Below are positions 1 to 9,070 of a DNA stretch of 32,567 nt, one piece after another; position 1 is the stretch's first letter, and every line of letters starts with the position of its first letter. The notes below the pieces were generated by a model. The model had not been told where the DNA came from. It saw nothing but the letters and a program-made list of their open reading frames with translations, and ran no database searches. The translations under genes and the position numbers were made by a program. The stretch is from Marilutibacter maris (GTDB lineage Bacteria; Pseudomonadota; Gammaproteobacteria; Xanthomonadales; Xanthomonadaceae), in assembly GCF_006546735.2 (NCBI RefSeq), contig NZ_VICD02000069.1, forward strand, positions 1-32,567. The letters are read 5' to 3'.

Positions 1-133
1 CACCGCGCAGGTCGGCGGCGACCGCCCGGGCCAGGGCCGCGGCCAGTTCGGCGCCGTCGGCGAATTCATGTGCATGCATCGGCAGTGGCATCGGTTCGAT
101 CACCCTCAGTCCGGCTCCGGTTTCGGCGCCCAT
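1..133 (-). CDS. pgl: Probable 6-phosphogluconolactonase, N-terminal part (cut by window edge)
   Basis: About 44 codons are visible, reading off the left edge. An ATG at 133 lies only 4 bases after the zwf stop codon. The translation has a short leader followed by HEFADGAELAAALARAVAADL, which resembles the first helix of SIS-like 6-phosphogluconolactonases. In that family the enzyme hydrolyses 6-phosphogluconolactone, the product of Zwf, in the cytosol. Position directly downstream of zwf in the same direction supports the call, as zwf-pgl pairs are common in xanthomonads. Internal ATGs at about 91 and 82 are alternative starts. No catalytic residue is visible because the gene is truncated, so the call rests mostly on context. 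Confidence 0.65.
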   Translation of the reverse strand, partial: MGAETGAGLRVIEPMPLPMHAHEFADGAELAAALARAVAADLRG

Positions 134-137
134 GGCG

Positions 138-1643
<1,506 letters not shown>

Positions 1644-1721
1644 GTTCGGGCTCGTGGGGTGCCGCCGCGCGGGCGGACCGACTGGTCTGGAGGTGGTCAT
1701 GGAATCTGTCGTGCGATCGAC

Positions 1722-1739
1722 AATACCACTGCGATACCA
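1722..1739 (-). promoter_or_regulatory. Candidate NagQ-type operator, zwf side
   Basis: Read on the minus strand the site is TGGTATC-N4-TGGTATT, two 7-mers in direct orientation. A similar unit stands in mirror orientation at 1814-1831 before the regulator gene. TGGTATT-type half-sites are reported for the GntR regulator NagQ in Xanthomonas. The binding protein here is inferred to be the adjacent regulator. The half-site at 1722-1728 could also serve as a -10 element for zwf. Confidence 0.6.
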
Positions 1740-1813
1740 ATCCAGCAAATCCGGCCTGGGAACGCCCTTCACAAGCCAGAACAGGGGCTTTGTTGCCCCA
1801 ACTGGTTTGTTAC

Positions 1814-1831
1814 TGGTATCTTTCAGGTATG
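1814..1831 (+). promoter_or_regulatory. Candidate NagQ-type operator overlapping the regulator start codon
   Basis: TGGTATC-TTTC-AGGTATG, where the final ATG is the likely start codon (1829-1831). The first half-site could double as a -10 hexamer, with a weak TTGTTG -35 at 1790-1795. Transcription would then begin at or next to the A of the ATG, giving a leaderless message that its own product could shut off. A short hairpin, GGGGC-N6-GCCCC at 1784-1799, sits just upstream. Autoregulation and the leaderless mRNA are inference. Confidence 0.55.
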
Positions 1832-2587
1832 CAGGACTATCTGCTCAACGAATACCAGCGTCAGGTCGCCGCGCGTCGCGCGCCGGCCTACCAGCACCTG
1901 CGCCGGACCCTCCAGCACGCGATCGAGAACGGCTCGCTGACCGCCGGCCAGGCCCTGCCCGGCGAGCGCGAACTGGCGCGCCTGCTGGCGCTGTCGCGGG
2001 TGACCGTGCGCAAGGCGATCGCCGGCCTGGTCGCCGACGGCCTGGTGACCCAGCGCCAGGGCGCCGGCACCTTCGTCGCCGAGCGCATCGTCAAGTCGTT
2101 CTCGGCGCTGACCAGCTTCACCGACGACCTGCGCGCGCGCGGGCTGGACCCGCGTTCGGAGTTCCTGGAGCGCGGCACCGGCGAGGTCACCCCCGAGGAG
2201 GCGATGGCGTTGAACCTCTCCCCCGGGGCCCAGGTGATCCGCTACTACCGGCTGCGCACCGCGGGCGGCTCCGGCGAAAACCGTACCGCGCTGGCGCTGG
2301 AGCGCACGGTGGTGCCGGCCGAGGTGCTGTCCGACCCGGCCCTGGTCGAGAATTCGCTGTACGCCGCCTTCGACAAGCTCGGCCTGCGCCCGGTGCGCGC
2401 GCTGCAACGGTTGCGCGCGATCGCCTTCGACGCCGAGCAGGCGCGGCTGATGCGCCTGCCCGAGGGCAGCCCGGGACTGTTCATCGAACGCCGCACCTTC
2501 CTCGACGACGGCCGCGTCGCCGAGTTCACCCGGTCCTTCTACCGCGGCGATGCCTACGACTTCGTCGCCGAACTGCATACGGAGTGA
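1829..2587 (+). CDS. nagQ: GntR-family regulator with UTRA domain, NagQ-like
   Basis: A 252-residue transcription factor. The N-terminal GntR winged helix (about residues 15-80) contains LPGERELARLLALSRVTVRKAIAGL followed by the typical wing TQRQGAGTFV. The rest (about 95-245) is a UTRA ligand-binding domain of the type that senses phosphorylated sugars. Genes for GlcNAc-6-P deacetylase and deaminase follow directly, so glucosamine-6-P or GlcNAc-6-P is the likely effector, as in NagQ/NagR/YvoA proteins. I chose the ATG at 1829 because homologues start just before YQHLRRTLQ. The frame upstream to 1790 lies in the promoter. There is no clear ribosome binding site, consistent with a leaderless message. 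The stop is 4 bases before the next start codon, so the genes are an operon. Confidence 0.88.
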   Translation: MQDYLLNEYQRQVAARRAPAYQHLRRTLQHAIENGSLTAGQALPGERELARLLALSRVTVRKAIAGLVADGLVTQRQGAGTFVAERIVKSFSALTSFTDDLRARGLDPRSEFLERGTGEVTPEEAMALNLSPGAQVIRYYRLRTAGGSGENRTALALERTVVPAEVLSDPALVENSLYAAFDKLGLRPVRALQRLRAIAFDAEQARLMRLPEGSPGLFIERRTFLDDGRVAEFTRSFYRGDAYDFVAELHTE

Positions 2588-2591
2588 TGCC

Positions 2592-3668
2592 TTGAACGCC
2601 GCCGCCGATCCGACCGCCCTGTCCGCCCGGCCGCTGCGCGCCGAGGACACCCTGATGTTCGCCGAGGCCGCCGAGACCGCCGACGCGGTCGCGCGCCAGT
2701 TCGCCGCCAACGCCGACACCCTCGATGCCCTGGCCGAACGCCTGCGCGCCGATCCGCCGCGCTTCATCGTCACCTGCGCGCGCGGCAGTTCCGACCACGC
2801 CGCGACCTACGGCAAGTACCTGTTCGAGACCACCCTGGGCCTGGTCACCGCCTCGGCCTCGCCGTCGATCGGCTCGGTCTACGCGATCCGGCCGAAGATG
2901 GAGGGCGCGCTGTTCGTGGCGATCTCGCAGTCGGGCAAGAGCCCGGACCTGCTGCGCAACGCCGAGATCGCCAAGGCCGCCGGCGCCCACGTGGTCGCCC
3001 TGGTCAATGTCGCCGACTCGCCGCTGGCGGCGCTGGCCGACACCGTGGTGCCGCTGCACGCCGGCCCCGAGCGCAGCGTCGCCGCGACCAAGAGCTATCT
3101 GTGCTCACTGGCCGCACTGCTGCAGCTGACCGCGCGCTGGAGCGGCGACACGGCCCTGCGCGAAGCCGAACGCGGCCTGCCCGCGGCGCTGCGCCAGGCC
3201 TGGGCGCAGGACTGGTCGGCGGTGGTCGACGTCCTCCGGGACGCGCGCAACCTGTTCGTGCTCGGTCGCGGGCTGGGCCTGGGCGCGGCCCAGGAAGCCG
3301 CGCTCAAGTTCAAGGAAACCAGCGGCCTGCACGCGGAGGCGTTCTCCTCGGCCGAGGTCAAGCACGGTCCGATGGCGATCGTCGGCCCCGGCTTCCCGGT
3401 GCTGGCCTTCGCCCAGGACGACGACACCGGCGCCGGCACCGCCGCGGTCGCCGAAGAGTTCCGCGGTCGTGGCGCGCCGGTGTGGCTGGCCGCGCCCGGC
3501 CAGGCCGCCGGCGACGGGCACCTGCCGCTGGCCGCCTCGCCGCATCCGGCGGTGACCCCGCTGCTGACCGTGCAGTCGTTCTACCGCGCGGTGAACGCAC
3601 TGGCGGTCGCGCGCGGCCACAATCCCGACCTGCCGCCGCATCTGAACAAGGTCACCGAGACGGTCTGA
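2592..3668 (+). CDS. nagB-II: SIS-domain glucosamine-6-phosphate deaminase (NagB-II type)
   Basis: Two tandem SIS (sugar isomerase) folds of the AgaS/GlmS C-terminal type fill the 358 residues. The first carries CARGSSDHAATYGKY and ISQSGKSPD, which bind the sugar phosphate. The second carries LGRG and SAEVKHGPM, the conserved E-x-x-HGP region. NagB-II proteins convert glucosamine 6-phosphate to fructose 6-phosphate and ammonia and replace classical NagB in xanthomonads and Shewanella. The start is probably the TTG at 2592, because GGAG (2581-2584) lies 7 bases upstream and overlaps the end of the regulator gene. The in-frame ATG at 2655 would be a shorter alternative. There is no glutaminase domain, so it is not GlmS. 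nagA follows after 57 bases. Confidence 0.88.
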   Translation: MNAAADPTALSARPLRAEDTLMFAEAAETADAVARQFAANADTLDALAERLRADPPRFIVTCARGSSDHAATYGKYLFETTLGLVTASASPSIGSVYAIRPKMEGALFVAISQSGKSPDLLRNAEIAKAAGAHVVALVNVADSPLAALADTVVPLHAGPERSVAATKSYLCSLAALLQLTARWSGDTALREAERGLPAALRQAWAQDWSAVVDVLRDARNLFVLGRGLGLGAAQEAALKFKETSGLHAEAFSSAEVKHGPMAIVGPGFPVLAFAQDDDTGAGTAAVAEEFRGRGAPVWLAAPGQAAGDGHLPLAASPHPAVTPLLTVQSFYRAVNALAVARGHNPDLPPHLNKVTETV

Positions 3669-3725
3669 AGCCCAACGCCCCTACGGGTCGCTTCTGCGTA
3701 CGACACTCACCACGACGACACCGCC

Positions 3726-4859
3726 ATGTCCACCCTCGCCTTCCACAACGGTCCGATCCTTACCGAACGCGGATTCGCCGACGGCCTGTGCGTGATCGTC
3801 GAAGACGGCCGGATCGCCGCGATCCTGCCGGGCGGCGCCCCTCGTGGCAGCGAGGCGGTCGACCTGCGGGGCCGGCACCTGGTGCCGGGCTTCATCGACA
3901 CCCAGGTCAACGGCGGCGGCGACGTGCTGTTGAACGACACACCGACCGTCGACGGCGTGCGCCGGATCGCCGAAGCGCACCGGCGTTTCGGCACCACCGG
4001 CATGTTGCCGACCCTGATCAGCGACGACGTGGCGGTGATGGTCGAGGCGATCGCCGCGGTGCGCGGGGCGATCCAGGCCGGCGTCCCGGGGATACTCGGC
4101 ATCCACCTGGAAGGCCCGTACCTGGCCGAGGCGCGCAAGGGCGTGCACGACCCGGAAAAGTTCCATACTCCCGACCCGGCCGAACTCGACCGGATCGCCT
4201 CGCTCGACAACGGCCGTACCGTGCTGACCGTGGCCCCGGAACGCTTCGACGCGGCCACCCTGCGCGCACTGAGCGCGCGCGGGGTGATCCTCAGCGCCGG
4301 CCACACCGCCGCCGACTACGCGACGATGCGCGCCGGCCTGGACGCCGGCATCCGCGGCGTGACCCACCTGTTCAACGCGATGACGCCGATGAACAGCCGC
4401 GAGCCCGGCGGCGTCGGCGCCGCGCTCGACGACCCCAACGCCTGGTGCGGGCTGATCGTCGACGGCCACCACGTCCACGACGCCAGCCTGCGGATCGCGA
4501 TCGCCGCCCGTCCGCGCGGCAAGATGATCCTGGTCACCGACGCGATGCCCCCGGTCGGCGGCGAACGCGACACCTTCGAGCTCTACGGCGAGACCATGAC
4601 CTGCCGCGAGGGCCTGTGCGGCACCGCCGACGGCACCCTCGCCGGCTCCGCGCTGGACATGGCCAGCGCCGTACGCAACACGGTCAGACGCCTCGGCCTG
4701 CCACTGGACGAAGCCTGCCGGATGGCCTCGCAATACCCGGCCGATTTCCTCGGCCTGGATGCCGACCACGGCCGCATCGCGGTCGGCTGTCGCGCCGACC
4801 TGGCGATGCTGGACGACGACATCACCGTGCAGGGCACCTGGATCGGCGGCCAGGCCTGA
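3726..4859 (+). CDS. nagA: N-acetylglucosamine-6-phosphate deacetylase
   Basis: The 377-residue amidohydrolase-fold enzyme removes acetate from GlcNAc-6-P to give glucosamine 6-phosphate for the upstream deaminase. The first metal motif reads PGFIDTQVNGGG (about residues 54-65), with Gln in place of HxH, as in E. coli NagA, so a single-metal centre is expected. Next come HLEGPYL (H127, E129), AGHT (H193), THLFNAM (H214), DGHH (H248-H249) and the catalytic Asp in VTDAMP (D272), all intact. It is cytosolic and forms the third gene of the nagQ-nagB-nagA operon. No nagK kinase or GlcNAc transporter is in the window. Confidence 0.95.
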   Translation: MSTLAFHNGPILTERGFADGLCVIVEDGRIAAILPGGAPRGSEAVDLRGRHLVPGFIDTQVNGGGDVLLNDTPTVDGVRRIAEAHRRFGTTGMLPTLISDDVAVMVEAIAAVRGAIQAGVPGILGIHLEGPYLAEARKGVHDPEKFHTPDPAELDRIASLDNGRTVLTVAPERFDAATLRALSARGVILSAGHTAADYATMRAGLDAGIRGVTHLFNAMTPMNSREPGGVGAALDDPNAWCGLIVDGHHVHDASLRIAIAARPRGKMILVTDAMPPVGGERDTFELYGETMTCREGLCGTADGTLAGSALDMASAVRNTVRRLGLPLDEACRMASQYPADFLGLDADHGRIAVGCRADLAMLDDDITVQGTWIGGQA

Positions 4860-4880
4860 ACGCCACCGGACGCACATCTT

Positions 4881-4930
4881 CGTAGGCGGCGTAAGCCGCG
4901 ATCCCCGGGCTGCGCCCGGGAATCCCCAAA
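4881..4930. repeat. REP-like palindromic repeat, copy 1 (single arm)
   Basis: A copy of the TAGGAGCGGC / GCCGCGAT repeat, here with a 3-base loss (TAGGCGGC), followed by CCCCGGG-N-GCGCCCGGG and AATCCCCAAA. The same compound arrangement recurs at 27951-28002, so the downstream CCCGGG hairpin is part of a subtype of the repeat. Confidence 0.8.
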
Positions 4931-5016
4931 GTTTGCTGCGCAAACCTATGGGCCCCGCCGTTGCGCTGCCACACCCTTATTCGCGCTATGCGCGAATCGC
5001 CCCCTGACTCAGGGGG
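4931..5016. other. Cluster of three short hairpins downstream of nagA
   Basis: Three perfect inverted repeats follow each other: GTTTGC-TGC-GCAAAC (4931-4945), ATTCGCGC-TAT-GCGCGAAT (4979-4997), and CCCCCTGA-C-TCAGGGGG (5000-5016). None has a T-run, so intrinsic termination is not assured. They may stabilise the nagA 3' end or be relics of repeats. No gene is seen between 4860 and 5099. Confidence 0.6.
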
Positions 5017-5045
5017 GTGGGTGCATGGCGAAGGCAAACGCTCTT

Positions 5046-5115
5046 CGTAGGAGCGGCGTCAGCCGCGATGGAGCTTTCTCGGGATGGGCCGGTCGCGGCT
5101 TACGCCACTCCTACG
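5046..5115. repeat. REP-like repeat pair, copy 2 (two inverted arms)
   Basis: Left arm CGTAGGAGCGGCGTCAGCCG, right arm TCGCGGCTTACGCCACTCCT, with a spacer containing GGAGCTTTCTCG. The same two-arm form recurs at 32137-32205 and 32305-32372, and the GGAGCTTTCTCG spacer is shared with the latter. The right arm supplies the stop codon and last residues of the ankyrin reading frame. Confidence 0.85.
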
Positions 5116-5571
5116 GCCTGGGCCACGCCGCGCTTCCGTAGCCAATCGGCCACCTCGGTCCTGTCGTGCTCCAGAGCGACCTGCTCCGGCGTCCTGCCCT
5201 TGTGATCCCGCATTCCCGGGTCGGCCCCGTATCTGATCAACGCCCTTACTGCGCCAAGCCCACCCCAGCCGCTGGCCCAGTGCAAATGGGGTCATTCCGG
5301 TATCGCTGGCGGCCACATTCGGATTGGCGCCCGCGCGCAACAATACACGCAGTGCCGTTGCATTACCGTGCGATGCGGCGCCATGCAACGGCGACTCGCC
5401 GGTGTCGTCAAGAACCTCGATGTCGTGACCCCGGCGTATCAACCGCCGCAGCCGCTTGTGCGCACCGACCCAGGCTTCGCCGTGCATCGGGGTCTCGGCT
5501 TCGCCCCGCCTGGCCGATGCGTTTTCGTAGCCGCTTGGAGAACGCCGTCTACTCATGATGTCTGGTCTCAC
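5100..5571 (-). pseudogene. Ankyrin-repeat protein, frameshifted
   Basis: Two overlapping minus-strand frames together encode one small ankyrin protein of about 155 residues. The first frame (from a GTG at 5571 preceded by GGAG, or the ATG at 5556) gives DTGESPLHGAASHGNATALRV and ends in GMTPFALGQ. The second continues the ankyrin consensus as LHWASGWGGLGAVRALIRYG and KGRTPEQVALEHDRTEVADW, and stops at 5100. One extra base in the A-run at 5284-5286 (TTT on the coding strand) accounts for the break: ATG ACC CCA TTG CAC would read MTPLH. It is either a real frameshift mutation or a sequencing error. The last residues and stop lie inside the REP-like repeat. Such small ankyrin proteins occur among immunity proteins, but the function here is unknown. 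Confidence 0.75.
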
Positions 5572-5613
5572 CGTGACTCCAGGCCGATATCTGTTCCGGT
5601 GTCCTCACACCGC

Positions 5614-5639
5614 CGGTCGCGGCTCACGCCGCTCCTACC
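5614..5639. repeat. REP-like repeat, copy 3 (single arm)
   Basis: A single right-hand arm, TCGCGGCTCACGCCGCTCCT, lies between the ankyrin pseudogene and the downstream secreted protein gene. No inverted partner is seen. Confidence 0.8.
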
Positions 5640-5653
5640 TATCGCGGGCGTGC

Positions 5654-6124
5654 TCAATCCGCGCTTGCCTCGGGCCGGCAGCCGGTGCCTTTCACGACCA
5701 CCCCGTTCACCACGTCCTCGCAACCCCGGTACGGCAGCGCGACCGACAGCGTGAAACGCCCATCGACCGGTTTGCCGCCACAGGTCGCCTGCACATAGGT
5801 CGAACTGCCTGCAATCCGCAGTGCGTCCCTGTCCAGGCTCCTGGAGCCGCTGGAACGCGCGACCCTGACCGCCTGGAACCCGGGCGCCGAATCCGGCGTC
5901 ACCACGACCTCGAGCAGGGTCACCGCCTTGGGCGCCGCAGGCCACTGGCGTTCGGCCGCTTCGATCGCCGAGGTGTCCAGCTCAAGCAGTTCGGGGCCGA
6001 CGTAATCCTTGCATCCGCTCTCCGACAGCGCCTGCGCGTCGCTGTCGAAGGCGGCGAGCGACACGCCGCACAACACGGCGAAGGCCATGCCCGACGCCCG
6101 GATGGGTCGCTTCGTTGCGGACAT
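5654..6124 (-). CDS. Secreted protein with TonB C-terminal-like fold
   Basis: A 156-residue protein with an N-terminal signal peptide (basic MSATKRPIRASG, then a hydrophobic stretch, with cleavage likely after DAQA near residue 32). The mature part contains APKAVTLLEVVVTPD, VARSSGSRSLDRDALRIAG and KPVDGRFTLSVALPY. This is the pattern of TonB/energy-transducer C-terminal domains (the xVVxSSG, LDxxAL and DGRFTLPV region). There is no proline-rich linker, so it is not a standard TonB; it may be a stand-alone periplasmic TonB-C protein. Four Cys remain in the mature chain. The start is the ATG at 6124, which overlaps the stop of the DUF1877 gene as TGATG, suggesting translational coupling. The exact role is unknown. 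Confidence 0.7.
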   Translation of the reverse strand: MSATKRPIRASGMAFAVLCGVSLAAFDSDAQALSESGCKDYVGPELLELDTSAIEAAERQWPAAPKAVTLLEVVVTPDSAPGFQAVRVARSSGSRSLDRDALRIAGSSTYVQATCGGKPVDGRFTLSVALPYRGCEDVVNGVVVKGTGCRPEASAD

Positions 6125-6615
6125 CAACAGATCCACAGCAGCACCCCGTCGCCGCGTCCGGCGGCATCGCGATAGAACCGCCGCAGCTCGCGGTAGTGTT
6201 CGAGCAGATAGTCCAGGGCCTCGTTGCCGTCCCTGACCCAGATGCTGTCCGGGTAGACACCGGCCGCCTCCATGGCCTGCGGCGCATAGCGCGCGCGCAG
6301 CTCCGACACGTCGATCAGGGCATCGGCGATCGTCCTCACCCGCTCCGCCCGCAGCAGCCGTGCCGGACCGTAGCCCATGTCATCGCCGATCGGCTCGCCA
6401 CCCAGGATCGCCTGGCCCAATGGTCCGGCGCCGGGATCGGCGCTGCCGTGGAGCAGGTAGTGGATACCGTGCCAGGCCTTGTCGACGTCGATGGAATTGT
6501 CCGGATCGCCGTCGCCATCGTCCGGATAGAGATACCCCTCGATCCGGCCCGGATCGGCCTCCAGCTCGGCAAGCGTCTTGGTGTCGACCGCGGCAAAGCA
6601 TCCTGCCATTCCCAT
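6124..6615 (-). CDS. DUF1877 (YfbM-like) family protein
   Basis: A 163-residue soluble protein recognised from MGMAGCFAAVDTKTLAELEA at the start, LYPDDG, DKAWHGIHYLLHGSA, LGGEPIGDDMGYGPARLL, YPDSIW and EALDYLLEHYRELRRFYRDA near the end. These are the conserved blocks of DUF1877. The biochemical function is not known; members are common as singletons and in immunity-like clusters. The start at 6615 is supported by AAGGAG 7 bases upstream. The gene is linked on both sides by TGATG stop/start overlaps, to the small ORF upstream and to the secreted TonB-C-like protein downstream, so the three are probably one leftward transcript. Confidence 0.85.
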   Translation of the reverse strand: MGMAGCFAAVDTKTLAELEADPGRIEGYLYPDDGDGDPDNSIDVDKAWHGIHYLLHGSADPGAGPLGQAILGGEPIGDDMGYGPARLLRAERVRTIADALIDVSELRARYAPQAMEAAGVYPDSIWVRDGNEALDYLLEHYRELRRFYRDAAGRGDGVLLWIC

Positions 6616-6800
6616 CAGACTTCTCCTTGTTGAAAGACATTCCGGTCCGGACCGGCCGCGCCCCACTCGCGCAGGCGGCGGTTGGCCACCTCCGCCGACA
6701 GCGCACCGAGGCGCTGAAGGTGCCAGACCAGATGGATCGCAAGCAACTGCAGATGGCCCTGGGCGATCGTTTCGATCGCGGGGGTGCGCGCCGACAGCAC
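6615..6800 (-). CDS. Possible small protein, 61 aa, coupled to DUF1877 gene
   Basis: The frame opens at a GTG at 6800 and ends in a TGA that overlaps the ATG of the DUF1877 gene (TGATG). It encodes a helix-prone peptide with HLQLLAIHLVWHLQRLGAL in the middle and no recognisable domain. Codon third positions are mostly G/C, like real genes here, and the stop/start coupling favours translation. Both features can arise by chance in GC-rich DNA, and the start codon has no clear ribosome binding site. The rest of 6801-7018 is non-coding and should hold the divergent promoters of this cluster and of the gene at 7019. Confidence 0.4.
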   Translation of the reverse strand: MLSARTPAIETIAQGHLQLLAIHLVWHLQRLGALSAEVANRRLREWGAAGPDRNVFQQGEV

Positions 6801-7018
6801 GAACCGATGCCGCCCGAACGGCGATCGCGAGCGCCAAGGAACACGCGCCTCGCCGACATTCCGTGCACACCGATGTCGCGGAACACCGCTCGTCGGCGCA
6901 TGCGCCTGCGACGCGCCGGCTGCCGGCAGCGCGCGCTACCCTTGGCGAGCCCGGCCCCGGCCATCGCCACGCGCCCGGGGCCACGAGGCGTCCGCAAGGG
7001 ATCCGGAAGGAGCCGCCG

Positions 7019-8710
7019 ATGTTTCGCCATGGATTTCGCCACGGAACCGTGAGCTCGATCTCCCGTCGTACAGGGCCTCGCACCTGGGCGGCCCTGGCCC
7101 TGGTACTGACGTGCTCCGCCGGCATCGCCGCGCCACCGCCGCGACCGACCGGCCCGCCCACGCTGCGGCTGTCTCCGGCCGCGATCGAAGCGCTGCGCGC
7201 GCAGGTACCCGAGGCGACGCTGGCCTTCCACCAATCCGGCGAGATCCGTCGCCAGATCGACAGCGTCTACATCGACCCGGCCGGTCGCGCGCATGGCGTC
7301 GCCTTCGAAAGCAATCTCGGCCGCGATGCAAGGATCGCCCGGGTGCGCTGGCAGGTCGCCCGTGCCCCGTTCCATGGCGATGTCGACCATCCGGTCGGGC
7401 TGCTGCTCAGCGGCGACAGCGATCAGCGGGTGTTCGAGGTCGATTTCGCCGAGGTCGCGCGCAAGGCCGGACTCGCCAACGCCCCCAAGGCCGGCGCGGC
7501 GCGGATGAGCCCGGCGGCGGCGGTCGCACGTCGCTCCGGGCTTGAACGCAGGGTCGCCGTTCCCGACACCCCGCCGGATACGCCGACCGCCGGCACCCCC
7601 GCCCTCTCGCGTGGGGAGGTCAGCGGTACCCTCGCCTCGCTGCGCCTGCTCAATCCGCCGCGTTTCTACGTGCGTGCGATACCGGTGAGCGCCAGCGGGG
7701 CGGTGTCGGGACGGCCCTCGCCCGGCCTGCCGGTGATCTGGGCCGCGGCCCCGGTCCCGGCGACCGACATGTCGAGTTTCGAGGTCGTCTCCAGCGTCCC
7801 GTTCGACCTGCGGGTCACCGCGTTCCGCTATGTGCCGTCGGTGACCACCGAGAACTGGCCGGCCGGTTGCGAACCGATCCCGCGCGACGAGGGCAAGGAT
7901 GCGCTCGACGTGATCGGCGAGGCGCCGGGCGCCGTCGTCGACCTGGTGAACTGGGCATCGGAAGCCTATTCCGACCTCAAGAAGATGGTCGTCTCGGTGA
8001 TGGCCTCGCTGCTGCCTTTCGTGCCCGAGAGCGTGGTGTCGCTGGCCCTGGATTCGGCGCTGGCGGCGGCCGGCCTGCCGCCGTCGATCCCCAACGTCGA
8101 CGCGCTGATGGAGGGCGGCGCCGACTATCTGGCCGTGCAGATGGCCGCGCAGATCCCGACTCCGGCCTCCGGCCCGCTGGCCGAGATGGCCGCCGACGAG
8201 GCGCGCCGGCAGATCCGCGACAGGACCAAGGAAGCGCTGCTGGAAGCGGCCCAGGACATCGCCCGCCAGCGCGCCGCCGCCGCCCGCTGGTGCACGCGCC
8301 ACATCAGCGAACCGTATTTCGAGGTCACCGTCCGCAACGCCGGCAGCGCCGCCGCCGAACAGGTCGGCCTGCACGTCAGCGACTCGGCCGGCCTGTTCGA
8401 GAAAGTCACCCTGCCAATCGAGCGCATCGAGGCGGGCGAGCAACTGGTGCTCCCGGTCGCCTATCGCCAGGCCAAGGACATCCCGGTCCGCTACGTCTCG
8501 CAGATACCGCGCATCGATCGCGCCAATGCCAGGAGCGCGTGGTGGGATCGCTACCAGTCCACGCCGCTGTCGTTCCAGTTCGCGCTGCCGCAGCGCCGCG
8601 ACTGCTACGGCGACGGCCGCTGTCAGGCCTCGATGCGGATCGCCTACACCACCCCGACCCGGCTCTGGGACAACGGTCCGCCGTTCATGATGCTGCAGCA
8701 GAGCCAGTAG
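7019..8710 (+). CDS. Exported protein of unknown function, 563 aa
   Basis: The ATG at 7019 is preceded by GGAAGGAG at good distance. The protein starts with a long basic region, then a hydrophobic core (WAALALVLTCSAGIAA, about residues 24-39), so it is probably exported by a signal peptide. The mature part begins with a PPPRPTGPP linker. A middle segment (about 300-440) is helical and hydrophobic (LVNWASEAYSDLKKMVVSVM). Then comes a beta-rich segment with FEVTVRNAGSAAAEQVGLHV, which looks like a CARDB-type or other immunoglobulin-like domain. Cys pairs occur near ARWCTRH and DCYGDGRC. I do not recognise a named family. It stands alone, reading right among leftward genes. Confidence 0.75.
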   Translation: MFRHGFRHGTVSSISRRTGPRTWAALALVLTCSAGIAAPPPRPTGPPTLRLSPAAIEALRAQVPEATLAFHQSGEIRRQIDSVYIDPAGRAHGVAFESNLGRDARIARVRWQVARAPFHGDVDHPVGLLLSGDSDQRVFEVDFAEVARKAGLANAPKAGAARMSPAAAVARRSGLERRVAVPDTPPDTPTAGTPALSRGEVSGTLASLRLLNPPRFYVRAIPVSASGAVSGRPSPGLPVIWAAAPVPATDMSSFEVVSSVPFDLRVTAFRYVPSVTTENWPAGCEPIPRDEGKDALDVIGEAPGAVVDLVNWASEAYSDLKKMVVSVMASLLPFVPESVVSLALDSALAAAGLPPSIPNVDALMEGGADYLAVQMAAQIPTPASGPLAEMAADEARRQIRDRTKEALLEAAQDIARQRAAAARWCTRHISEPYFEVTVRNAGSAAAEQVGLHVSDSAGLFEKVTLPIERIEAGEQLVLPVAYRQAKDIPVRYVSQIPRIDRANARSAWWDRYQSTPLSFQFALPQRRDCYGDGRCQASMRIAYTTPTRLWDNGPPFMMLQQSQ

Positions 8711-8794
8711 CCGGAAGACCATGGGCCTGCGACTTTCCCGGCCCCTCGGGAGGGTCTACCCTGCTCCCGGTTTCCACCCCGCCCCTGCTAGCCA

Positions 8795-9070
8795 ATGCCG
8801 CCGATCAAGATCCTCGACATCTATTTCGTCCTGGCGACGACGGCCAAGCTGGCGCTTCTGCTGTCCGGGCACGACTGGAAGCACGCGGCGGCATTCCTGG
8901 CGGCGAGCCTGCTGATCTACTGGCACTGGCATCACTTCAAGCACGACCAGGACATGCACTGGGGCCCGCTCTTCAACGGCGCCTACGAGGGCGGCGCCAA
9001 TCAGGCCGAGCGCCGCAACATGATCGGGTGCCTGTTCGCATTCCACGCCGTGCTGCTGTTCGTCGCCTGA
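8795..9070 (+). CDS. Small membrane protein, 91 aa
   Basis: Three hydrophobic stretches are visible: ILDIYFVLATTAKLALLL (about residues 5-22), AAAFLAASLLIYWHWHHF (about 31-48), and CLFAFHAVLLFVA at the C-terminus. They are separated by a His/Asp-rich loop (HFKHDQDMHWGP). No family is recognised. The ribosome binding site is weak. Its last 70 bases overlap the end of the convergent DUF1294 gene. The reading frame and composition are plausible for a real protein, but the call is less certain than for its neighbours. Confidence 0.55.
   Translation: MPPIKILDIYFVLATTAKLALLLSGHDWKHAAAFLAASLLIYWHWHHFKHDQDMHWGPLFNGAYEGGANQAERRNMIGCLFAFHAVLLFVA

Noticed and set aside
2592-3668. GlmS (glutamine-fructose-6-phosphate transaminase)
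   Set aside because: Only the two SIS domains are present; the N-terminal glutaminase domain with its catalytic Cys is absent, and the operon is catabolic.
4881-5115. Repeats at 4881 and 5046 as a CRISPR array
   Set aside because: Units are irregularly spaced, palindromic, differ in form, and recur singly throughout the window; no cas genes are present.
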